A stretch of 64,000 bases of DNA from an uncultured Methanobacterium sp. Lineage in GTDB: Archaea; Methanobacteriota; Methanobacteria; Methanobacteriales; Methanobacteriaceae. Every line of letters starts with the position of its first letter. Positions within the stretch are counted from its first letter, which is position 1. The DNA lies in the NCBI RefSeq assembly GCF_963665055.1, contig NZ_OY762014.1:15408-79407 (forward strand), in the 5' to 3' direction. A program made the position numbers and the translations under genes. Below are positions 53,601 to 61,531 of this stretch, one piece after another. Under the pieces are notes generated by a model. That model did not search any database, was not told the DNA's origin, and was given only the letters and a program-made list of their open reading frames with translations.

Positions 53601-55657
53601 AACAAACTTTGGGTGATATCTAACGTTCCGGTGTTGTATATGGCTCCTCCACCAAGAGTAGTGGAAGTTGAATTTCCATTGGATAGTATCAAATTTACAA
53701 GGTATAACGTTCCATCATTGGATATCAAACTGCCGGTGCTGGTTGCGCCGTTAGTCAGTGTCATGTTTTTAATGGTTAACGTGACATTTGATGAAATGTT
53801 AAATATGTTGCCAAGTCCTTCTGCACTGATAATAGTGCTGTTTGCATCTACTCCACTTATTGTTGCGTTTCCAACAACGTTAAGGTTGTAATCACCCGGC
53901 AAGTTGTAGGTTCCATTGAATAAATGGATCAAAGTTCCATTTTCACTGAGTGCTTTCCCAACAGTCTGGTAAGGATTAGATTCACTACCATCACCAGTCA
54001 CATCACTACCAGTTGGAGAAACAAATATTATTTTTCCAATGGCTACGGTTGTGGTGCTGTTTTGCTCATCAATTGTGGCTGTCACAGTAGCAATACCTCC
54101 AACACCAGATCCAGTGAGGTTAACTTTTGATTTACCATTAACTGTGGTTCCATTAGTTATGTTACCCAGTGTAGTTTGGAAGTTCACAGGAATTCCATCA
54201 GGAAGATGACCCTGACCTGAAGTATCGTTTCCATTACTGTCATGAGTTAAATCCACAGTGATGTCTGAAGTTCCGTTGTAGGATATTTCTACAGGTGATG
54301 TACTGACCGAGGACACTATCCAGGGACCAACAGTCACGTTACCAGTGACGAAACTTGAAGGATTAGCGTTACTGCCCCACCAGTTCCAGGTAGCATTCAC
54401 AGACCCACTGTTACAGTAGATAGCAGTGCTGTTTGCACCGATGCTGTTGAAATGCATAGCCACTATTCCACCTGTGTTGTATAATATTCCACCTGTGGTG
54501 GCAGTGTTAGCTTCAATTAGATTACTGGTCAAGAATGCATTTCCACCGGTAATATATGATACTCCACCGGAGTTGGTTGCATTGTTCTGCAGTAAACTGC
54601 TGCTGGCAACATTCACTGTGCCACCGCTACTGTAAACAACCCCACCATTACTGGCACTGTTGTTACTGAAGGTACAGTTTATCATTGCAGCATTAGCAGT
54701 GGTTCCAGTATTGACTATTACCCCACCGTAACCTGTTGCAGTGTTGTTAGTGAATCCAGAATCATTCACAATTAAATTCCCATAACTGTTGTAAATAACA
54801 CCACCGTATGAAGATGCGGTGTTTTTATCAAAGGAGGAATTACTCACTATTAAATTCCCGTAAGTATTGTAAACTACACCACCGTAAGTTGTTGCAGTGT
54901 TGTTGTTCAATACGGAATTAGTGACTGTGAAATTTCCATAAGAATTGTAAACCACACCACCGTATCTGGTTGCAGCATTGCTGTTAACCGTACTGCTGTC
55001 GATATTTACAATTCCCTTATTGTTATAGATTGCACCACCATTTCGGGCAGTGTTACTGTTTAAAGTACTGTTTTTGATGGTTACTGTTCCAGTATTGTAG
55101 ATTGCTCCCCCACCAAGAGTACTTGAAGTGGATGTAGCTTTATTTCCTGAAACATTAGAATTTTCAATGGTTAAGGTTCCACTATTGTAGAAAGCACCAC
55201 CACTGGCTGCAGACCCGTTGATAATTGTTAAATTTTCAAGGGTAACTGAAATACCAGATAGTATGGTGAATATCGATGAACCACTGGTGTTTCCATTGAT
55301 TATTGTACCATTCTGGCTTGTACCGATTATGGTCATGTTGTTGGCTATGGTTATCCCTGATTCAGTGTAAGTTCCATCAGCAATATTAACCGTACCATTA
55401 TTGGTTACTGTCCCAGTAGCATTCTTTATTGATAGCTTAGGACCGCTTCCAGTCACATTATCATAAACAGCACTTTGACCATCCCAGGAATCATTTCCAC
55501 TGTTGTTATTCACGTAGATTGTTCCGGGATCTGCTGAAACAGGACCCACGCCAAATGCAAAAATTATTGCAAAAAACAAAAAAATTGTAAGAATAAGTGT
55601 CTTATTCCCTAACTTAGGCCTTTTAGTTCCTGTTCTATTGATTGTTCCATTTTGAAT
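47657..55657 (-). CDS. Very large PMP-repeat/beta-helix adhesin-like protein, ATT start proposed
   Basis: About 2666 residues. The proposed ATT (55655-55657) has AGGAGG 7 nt upstream and opens (M)QNGTINRTGTKRPKLGNK, homologous to the previous gene, then a signal helix ending VSA. There is no ATG, GTG or TTG near. The body has four modules of GGAIYNTG / FTNNTA repeats separated by Ig-like units with DLTHDSNGNDTSGQGHLPDG and the opening VSPTGSDVTGDGSESNPYQT. The last 600 residues are NosD-type beta-helix ending in NNWWGSNDNPSAQ and NYTPWTTK. No TM or sorting motif follows. In-frame ATGs upstream (for example 55705) precede the Shine-Dalgarno. Confidence 0.85.
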   Translation of the reverse strand: MQNGTINRTGTKRPKLGNKTLILTIFLFFAIIFAFGVGPVSADPGTIYVNNNSGNDSWDGQSAVYDNVTGSGPKLSIKNATGTVTNNGTVNIADGTYTESGITIANNMTIIGTSQNGTIINGNTSGSSIFTILSGISVTLENLTIINGSAASGGAFYNSGTLTIENSNVSGNKATSTSSTLGGGAIYNTGTVTIKNSTLNSNTARNGGAIYNNKGIVNIDSSTVNSNAATRYGGVVYNSYGNFTVTNSVLNNNTATTYGGVVYNTYGNLIVSNSSFDKNTASSYGGVIYNSYGNLIVNDSGFTNNTATGYGGVIVNTGTTANAAMINCTFSNNSASNGGVVYSSGGTVNVASSSLLQNNATNSGGVSYITGGNAFLTSNLIEANTATTGGILYNTGGIVAMHFNSIGANSTAIYCNSGSVNATWNWWGSNANPSSFVTGNVTVGPWIVSSVSTSPVEISYNGTSDITVDLTHDSNGNDTSGQGHLPDGIPVNFQTTLGNITNGTTVNGKSKVNLTGSGVGGIATVTATIDEQNSTTTVAIGKIIFVSPTGSDVTGDGSESNPYQTVGKALSENGTLIHLFNGTYNLPGDYNLNVVGNATISGVDANSTIISAEGLGNIFNISSNVTLTIKNMTLTNGATSTGSLISNDGTLYLVNLILSNGNSTSTTLGGGAIYNTGTLDITQSLFSGNYATNGGAIYNTGALYMNNSTLSGNNATYGGAIYNTGNLNLSNSTLSGSNSENGAAVYSTGTLTINNGIFTGNSATRGAGIYSTSILNVNNSLFTNNYVTYNGASIYSAGTAYVTDCAFTNNTAVGWGAGIYSTGGTTTVNGSIFTNNTADYGGGILNKQGTVYIMQSTFINNSASSGGSAVCNAGDSCTTYINFCRIVDNSSVAVFNKKSGSFNAENNWWGSNLDGTNPQTAGKINAAVNAWIVANTTASPTIIAADGVSVITVDMTHDNKGNDTSSQGHIPDGIPVIFETTLGNITNGTTVNGKAQMNLVGSGVSGVANVTTAVDHQNATSTIVMGLSTIYVSPTGSDVTGDGSESNPYQTIQQAVSVINSNGIVYLVSGTYNLPGDYNVTVTRNASIFGAGQANTIVDAGNMGVIFIIPSNVTVNISNMTLINGKYTNGGAIANSGNLTITNVTISGNTATSSSTGGGAIYNIGTLTINDSIINQNTATSGNGGAIYNSGTLNINNSSFNSNYAGNGGGAIDNYDYQNVTLTNSYFYSNSCGTRHGGAIDNWKSGTVGNVLVINCTFIKNSAMQSGGAFNVDDGCTATVINCTFTNNTAERAGAVSIWDSSSINISGCTFTGNTVTSTSRGYGGAINSHNYSTAIITDCTFINNSAVICGGAVSNFKSTMTITGSTFINNTSPIGGAIDNDPNSALTVLNSIFINNTATTGGVIENWDSSTLNMTGCTFTNNTAASKSGVIDNTATLVAYYNTFVGNSAPTGSVITNMGSADLKYNWWGSNSPDFASLISGTANYSPWMVANITASPTVVASDGTSEITVDLTHDSNGNDISSQGHVPDGTNVTFATTLGTITNGTLVNGKSQVNLTGSGVSGVTNVTAAVNQQTLSALVTLGLNTVYVSPTGNDTTGDGSQINPYQTLKQALSVLNVNGTVYLANGTYNLTGDHGITINQNASIRGSSEHGTIIDALALGNVFNIPSTVTVTIENLTITAGNADTGGAIYNSGILNVLNCNLSGNNATSTSYGGGAIYNIGTLLITNSTFTRNAGVNKSGGAVYNNGGTVNVINGTFSNNTASYNGAALYNTGSSGTLTVSNSVFGDNVAGGFAGAIYTTGNLVTAVNSTFYNNAALVDNARGGAICSNEVSSPLNIINCTFVNNTANILAGSGSYSGGAIYSRGNLIVTNSVFMNNSGANGGAIYNRGTSSSVTNSIFINNTAVTYGGAIFSGSPSTVLEYNYFSGNIASIGTVIYKGSGIVDARYNWWGSNSPDFASLISGTVNYSPWIYMTILASPTTINKTQSSLVTVNFNNLFNGTEVTTLDPAIGHIPNGSWVYFQTDLGKFDKNVTATFNGTASALFDAGVVPGTASINATADNQTVYADVIINPEYFLVNPSMSSAEIQAVIDSSGIGDVVTFLNGTYNNMALSITHTLNFVSKGAILSGTGTLPVISVTGLNVSGTTITGFTVVNATGTAGISVDSTSNVTISNNTLTGNVVGIQLTNAVQSTVYNNNVDSNSWVGILVYNGTGNTIASNRVSNNQEGVVLQNSSSNNLVTGNTIKNNTWNGVLIPDATSTGNQIVNNTEISGNDVGVKMYYSNGNTVQGNNVSGNIWAGIWLYNTTNTSVNGNTVSNNQEGIVLQNNANNNNITGNIVRNNTWNGILIPDATSNDNQIANNIEISGNNVGIDLFNAIGNFVQGNNVTANKWAGIWVYNGVNNTITNGNTVSANPEGIFIENSSNTVVNGNILVNNLRNGVYISNSSLIQVSGNTNISGNQVGVGIAGSSSDVRVENNIITGNSWLGVWANNAHNSTVSGNTISGSEEGVLIENGAYGITVSQNTIQNNTAHGIIIVGASNNTIDNNTEISGNNIGILLQNANGNIISSNQVKNNTWMGVCLLDTSLDNQILSNNITENPIGVRVDTDSSTNVVNNNSITGSNQYGLTYAGTSNTLNATNNWWGSNDNPSAQIQGNVNYTPWTTK
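48264..49150. repeat. Partner of the 43172-44058 tract
   Basis: This is the second copy of the 887-bp block. To its left, 47670-48290 aligns instead (constant offset 9022) with 56692-57312 of the fourth gene, near-identical at 48149-48290. The switch lies at 48264-48290, in sequence common to all three genes. Confidence 0.75.
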
Positions 55658-55670
55658 TTTTTTCCCTCCT
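55655..55670 (-). promoter_or_regulatory. Shine-Dalgarno deciding an ATT start (PMP gene 3)
   Basis: Minus strand AGGAGG (55670-55665), spacer GAAAAAA, then ATT (55657-55655). Confidence 0.6.
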
Positions 55671-55699
55671 ATTCTTTTTTTAACACGAATGATATGAAA

Positions 55700-55745
55700 A
55701 TTCATGCATGTCGAAGTATTGTGATAATATAATATAAAGTTAACT
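55700..55745 (-). promoter_or_regulatory. Promoter of PMP gene 3
   Basis: Minus strand GTTAACTTTATATTA (TATA) followed about 20 nt later by TCGACATGCATGAA (55714-55701). It mirrors the 47436-47480 promoter, implying co-regulation. The leader would be about 50 nt. Confidence 0.5.
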
Positions 55746-56678
55746 ATAAAAAATTTCAATAACCCCTTGGGATTTGGTTTTGAGTTTTACTAGTTAGCAT
55801 TATTCTTTTTTAATTGGACGCATGACGAATTTAAGACATTTTTATACATTATTATGAGTATTAAAATTATTATAATCCTTTTCATTATAATTTAACGAAC
55901 TAAAATTATTTCTGCAGGGAAAAATTACGTGATAATTTGTTTAAGACTTAAATTTTTGTTAATTAGATGTTTTCAGAATTATTATACACAAAATATGGGA
56001 TAATAGAACATAAAATTGTAGAAGACATGATAATGATTGAATGGTTATTATAAAGATGTTATTTTTGGAATTTAGTCAAAAATTGGGAATATAATCTGAT
56101 TCATGAATTGAAAACAATCAATCAGTTTAAACCGAAAATAAAATAGATTAGTGAATTATATGATTAAATAACCCCAATAATTAACAAAAATGATAAAAAA
56201 AGTAAAATAAAGCAATTAAACTATGAACAAGATACAAACAACTAATAAGAAAAAACTGAATCAATAAAATAACTATACTTTAACTAAAAAGAGAGAATTA
56301 AAGAATATAACCTATTTAGTTAGCTATTATTAATTTTAAGAATTATAATCGATATATCATTAATTTAGATGATTATTATTGGAATAAACAACAGAAACTT
56401 ATTAAAAATTTCCAAAAATTACCGATTTAATGGCCTCTCAAAAACTCCCACCATATTACATTCACTATATGAATTAATCTGCATGTCAATTAAGTTTCCA
56501 ATTACAATTTTAATATTTTTATAAACCAACACGATTCAACTAATCTATAAGCTTATCATAAAAATGAAAAAATGAAAATTCATATTCAAAAACTTTTCGT
56601 TATCTAAATTTAAAAAGTTAAAAAAAAAGGGAAAAGGAAAAAAGGAGAGAAAAAAAGAATTCTCCTTAAACTATTTTT
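55746..56678. other. 930-bp AT-rich intergenic region
   Basis: No ORF, RNA or repeat is supported. Sequence near the right end (56612-56660) is the terminator of the next minus-strand gene and matches 31008-31048. Confidence 0.45.
56612..56660 (-). terminator. Terminator of beta-helix gene 4
   Basis: Minus strand C/T tract with T7 and T6 runs beyond the stop, nearly the same as behind gene 1. Confidence 0.5.
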
Positions 56679-59600
56679 TTAATGTGTGGTCCATGGTGTG
56701 TAGTTTACGTTTCCCTGTATCTGCGCACTGGGGTTGTCATTGGATCCCCACCAGTTATTGGTGGCATTGAGAGTGTTGTTGGTTCCAGCATAGGTTAAAC
56801 CATACTGATTGCTATTGGTGATACTGTTGTTGTTCACAACATTACTGGAACTATCAGTATCAACACGCACTCCAATAGGGTTCTCAGTGATGTTATTTGA
56901 CAGAATCTGATTGCCTCTGGAGGTATCCAAGAGACATACTCCCATCCAGGTGTTTTTGTTGACTAAGTTACTGGTTATGTTGTTTCCATTGGCATTTTGA
57001 AGAAGTATACCAATGTTATTTCCAGATATTTCAGTGTTGTTTTCAATGTTGTTATTGTCAGCACCTATGATGATTATTCCGTGTGCAGTGTTGTTCTGAA
57101 TAGTATTCTGACTCACAGTGATACCATAAGCACCGTTTTCAATCAGAACACCTTCTTGACTACCAGAAATCGTGTTCCCACTAACTGTGGAGTTGTGTGC
57201 GTTGTTTGCCCATACTCCTAACCAGCTGTTACCAGTTATAATGTTGTTTTCAACCCGAACATCAGAAGATGATCCAGCTATTCCAACACCCACCTGATTA
57301 CCTGAGATATTACCGTTACCGATAACTTGAACAAGGGAACTGTTGGAAATGTAAACCCCATTCCGGAGGTTATTCACCAAAGTGTTACCACTCACAGTTA
57401 TGTTTGAACTGTTTTCAATGAATATGCCTTCAGGGTTCGCCGAAACAGTGTTACCATTGGTGATTGTGTTGTTTACACCATTGTAAACCCAAATACCAGC
57501 CCATTTATTCATAGTAACGTTGTTACCCTGAACAAAGTTTCCAATAGCATAGAACAGGTCTATTCCCACGTTATTTCCGGAAATTTCAACGTTCTGCGAA
57601 ATTGTATTGTTATTGCAAGTTGCATCTGGTATGAGAATTCCATTCCAAGTATTGTTTCGAACAATATTCCCAGTTATGTTATTGTTATTTGCATTGTTTT
57701 GCAGAACAATTCCTTCCTGGTTGTTGGAAACTGTGTTACCGTTTACAGCGGTGTTTGTGGTGTTGTAGAGCCAGATTCCAGCCCAACTGTTCCCAGAAAC
57801 ATTGTTACCCTGTACTGTGTTTCCGTTGGAATAATACATCTTAACACCAACATCATTTCCAGAAATCTCAGTGTTATTCACAACCTGATTACCAGTACTG
57901 GTTGCATCAGGTATAAGCACACCGTTCCAGGTGTTGTTTTTGATGGTGTTACCAGTTACATTGTTCTCATCAGAAGATCCCTGCAGTACTACTCCTTCCT
58001 GGTTATTAGAGATTTTGTTGTCTTTTACCGTGTTTTTTGAGGAGTTGTATGCGGCTACTCCTGCCCAATGATTTTCAGTGACATTGTTTCCTTCAATGGT
58101 GTTTCCTGAGGAACCAGACACACTTACACCAATATTGTTTCCAGAAATCTCAGAATTTTCAGAAACAGTGTTATTATCCGAATCATCCGTGATAAGTACG
58201 CCATTCCAGGTGTTATTCTTAATCACATTATGAGTCACATGGTTATCATCAGAAGAACCCTGCAGCACAACACCCTCCTGATTGTTAGACACTACGTTGG
58301 AATCAACAGTATTCCCAGTACCATTACGCACCAACACACCAACCCAACCATTAGAATCAGCAGTGTTATTGTGAACATTGCTTTGATCTGCGTTTATTAA
58401 CTGTATTCCCACAACATTGCCAGTTGCGGTGTTGTTTATAATGTTTACATTGTTAGCAGAGTCAACACTTATTCCTGCTGCCCCGGTTGCGTTAGCAACT
58501 GTGAATCCGGTTATGGTGGTTCCAGATGCATCTGAACCAGTGACGCTGATTATGGAAGAAGTTCCAGTACCTTTCAAAACAGCACCGTTACTCACCAGGT
58601 TAAGTGTATGGGTGATGCTCAGTGCCATGTTGCTGTAAGTTCCATTGAGGAAGGTTATGGTGTCTCCAACCATTGCGCTATCAATTATGGACTGGATATA
58701 GGTGTTGTTCATGGTTGAAGCTACAATGAAGTTTTGAGAGTTGCTTAAATTGTTGCTGTCTCCTACAATGAGGTCACCATTTTTCTGGAAGTTCTTAGTG
58801 TACTGTACGTTGAATCCGTTACTCTGTATGTTGTTATTCTGTAAGTTTATGTAAGTAGATGGAGATTCAAAGACAATACCCAGCTGACCTGCATTGGTTA
58901 TGTTGTTGCCAGTAATGTTGGCGTTGACATTAGCAGTTCCCATTTTCTGGACGAAATCCATGGACATGTTGCTGGCGTTGTTGATGGAGTTACCTGAGAT
59001 AAGTCCATTGAAGTATCCTCCTATCCACATTCCAAATATGGAGTTGTCTACAATGTTGTTGGTAATGTAATTGTAAACTGGGGTTGTGTCATGGTTCATG
59101 ATAGAAATACCATCACCATATCGGCGAGTCATATTATTTACAACGTTAGAGTCAATGGTGTAGTTTAAAACAGTTCCAGCAAGGTTTATTCCATCTCCAC
59201 CATTACTGATAGTGTTGTTCTGTATAAATGCATTGTAGACAGAGCCTCCACTGATACCTACTGATGTTGACTTGTACATGTCAATGTTGTTGTTTGTAAT
59301 GCTCAAACCGGATCCACTAATGGATAATCCACCAGTACTGTTTACTATCCTGTTACCATCAATCAGTACATTATTTCTGGCGGTTAAATTACCAGAATCA
59401 GAAATGTAGATGGCAAAGTCAGTGTTGTTGTAGATTCCGTTTGATTTTATGGACGAACTATTCACGTTGTTTAGGTAAATGGCTTGTTTGGTGTTGTTTA
59501 AGGTGTTGTTTGCAATGTTTATACCATTGGTGTTGGTAGCATTGATACCGTAACCTTTTCCATTGCCATTAATGGTGAAACCGGTGATGTTGGTTCCAGT

Positions 59601-61018
59601 AGCATCAGATCCGCTTACAGTGAAGACTGTAGAATTACCGTTACTGTTCAGGATAGCTCCACTGCTTACCACATTCAGGGCGTATGATATAGACAGGGAA
59701 ATGTTATTGTACACTCCAGACAGGAAGGTTATGGTGTCTCCAAGGTTAGCTCCATCAATGATAGATTGAATGTAGTCATTGGTCATGGATGAGTTTACTA
59801 TGAAGTTTTGAGGATTATTCAAAACATTATTCTCCATGATAACCACACCATTATTCATATAGTTCTGGGTGTACTGGATACTGTAACCTTTACTCTGGAT
59901 GTTGTTACCAGAGAAGTTCAAGTACTGAACATTTGGGTTTTCCATGGAAATACCAATAGATGAGCTATTAATGGTGTTATTGGTAAATGTAGCGTTTAAT
60001 AAACCATTATTAGCAGCAGATTTACCTACTATCTGAACACCATATATTGAACTATTCAGTAATGTATTACCCGATACATTACCCTGGAAATTTCCACCAA
60101 TAAATAAGGGCATACTGGTTAGGTCCACTTACGTAGTTGTTAGTGATAGAGCTTGAAGTATCGGTTTCACGACCAGCTGCATCAGTGGCGTGGTTTACTA
60201 CCGAAATACCCGTCCCTATTTGCAGTTATAGTGTTGTTATTAATGGTGTTGTTTTTAGTCCATTGGGCTATATTAACTCCATCTTTAACAATTGAAGATG
60301 GTGTTATTTGCCATAAGACTGCTGAATACATTCATACCATTAAATTCCATACCCGTTGGAGTTGTTACCTATTATATTGTTGGTCACACTAACTCCAGAA
60401 GTACCACCAATTCTAACACCGAGGGTATTGAGTATTACGTTGTTGTCAATTACCACGTTGTTTTTTATTGACATAGTTGGTATAATTCATAACCACAATT
60501 CACGTCAACACCATAATTAACGGCGTTACTGATTTTACTATTTCGAAACTGAACTTCCGTTTCACGTTGCTGAAAAGAACCGCCATTATTGGTGTTCTGG
60601 ATGGTATCGTTCACCACGTTTATATTATTGGTGTTGGATGCACTGATACCATTACCTTTACCACCAGTGCTGTTTGTGTTACTGATAGTGAAAATTGGTC
60701 ACGTTGGTTCCAGCAGCGTTATTCCCGGTAATACTGATTACTGGAGAAGATCCTGTGCCCATTAAGGTTGCTCCCTGGCTTATCAGATTCACAGCCTGAG
60801 TAATGGTCAATGCAATGTTACTGTAGACACCTCCCAAAAAGGTAATGGTGTCCCCAATACCGGCACTGTCAATGATGCTTTGGATTTGATCATTGGTCAT
60901 GCTTGAATTAACAGAAAGTACTGGCAGCGGCTACTGGTTCAGAAAAAGCAGCACCCATTTGAAATGGTTAATAAAAACCATTACAAGAGCCAACATTCCT
61001 ATTTTTGATCTTTTTAAT
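56679..61018 (-). pseudogene. Beta-helix adhesin-like protein 4, N-terminal third broken by several single-base insertions; ATT start proposed
   Basis: The 3' part (56679 to about 60108) is an intact frame of about 1145 residues of beta-helix, closely related to gene 1 and ending in the same NNWWGSNDNPSAQ...TPWTTH. Upstream the frame breaks repeatedly. For example, one extra C at 60108-60110, one extra T (AAAA on plus, 60691-60694) and one extra T just before VNSSMTND near 60910 restore homologous peptides when removed. The start region is the same as gene 1: AGGAGG, 7 nt, ATT (61016-61018), then KKIKIG after repair. Whether this is decay or poor consensus cannot be told from sequence alone. 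Confidence 0.8.
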
Positions 61019-61031
61019 TTTAATTCCTCCT
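61016..61031 (-). promoter_or_regulatory. Shine-Dalgarno deciding an ATT start (gene 4)
   Basis: Minus strand AGGAGG (61031-61026), spacer AATTAAA, then ATT (61018-61016), AAA, AAG, ATC. Confidence 0.55.
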
Positions 61032-61531
61032 TTTACTTGTTTTAACCATCTCCTAAGGAGTGGAAATATTATGCTTGCACTTCGAGCCCCTATCATGAGC
61101 ATACAATTCACTCGGGATGATACGGGAAGAATTATGAGTTAAACATGGCGAAAAAAATTAACACCAGTAAAACAGTAATTTAGTCGATTATGTATCGAAA
61201 TGCATTATACTATGATTCGAATTAGGAATTATATATAAATTTCGAAACAATAAATGCAATAATAACAATTTAAATAAAAATAATCTTAAATATCCGTTTA
61301 TATAAAAAAAAAATGATATAATTATTGTTAAAATAAATTAAAATCAGTAATTAACGATTATAAAATTAAAAATTAGGGTGAAATATTGAAATGTAGTTTT
61401 TAACATTTCGTTTTAATCAATTAAATTTCCCAATGAAAGGAGATTGCAAAATTAAATACTAAATAATGGATGAAAATGGACATCAATTTACCAATAAAAA
61501 AGAAATAAAAAGTAAAATAAAGATAGAACAG
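61019..61531. other. 510-bp intergenic region with gene 4 promoter
   Basis: It contains minus-strand TATA-like TTTATATATAATT (about 61243-61230) and the 26-bp TCGA-bounded element at 61196-61221. The rest is AT-rich with no gene. Confidence 0.5.
61196..61221 (-). promoter_or_regulatory. 26-bp TCGA-bounded element before gene 4
   Basis: It shares 21 of 26 positions with 34577-34602, including both TCGA ends and an 8-bp CATTTCGA at one side. It is located just downstream of the TATA box, where a repressor would act. Confidence 0.5.

Noticed and set aside
47657..55657. Regularly repeated DNA suggestive of a CRISPR or satellite array
   Set aside because: The repeats are in frame, of variable length and encode beta-helix coils; there are no unique equal-length spacers.
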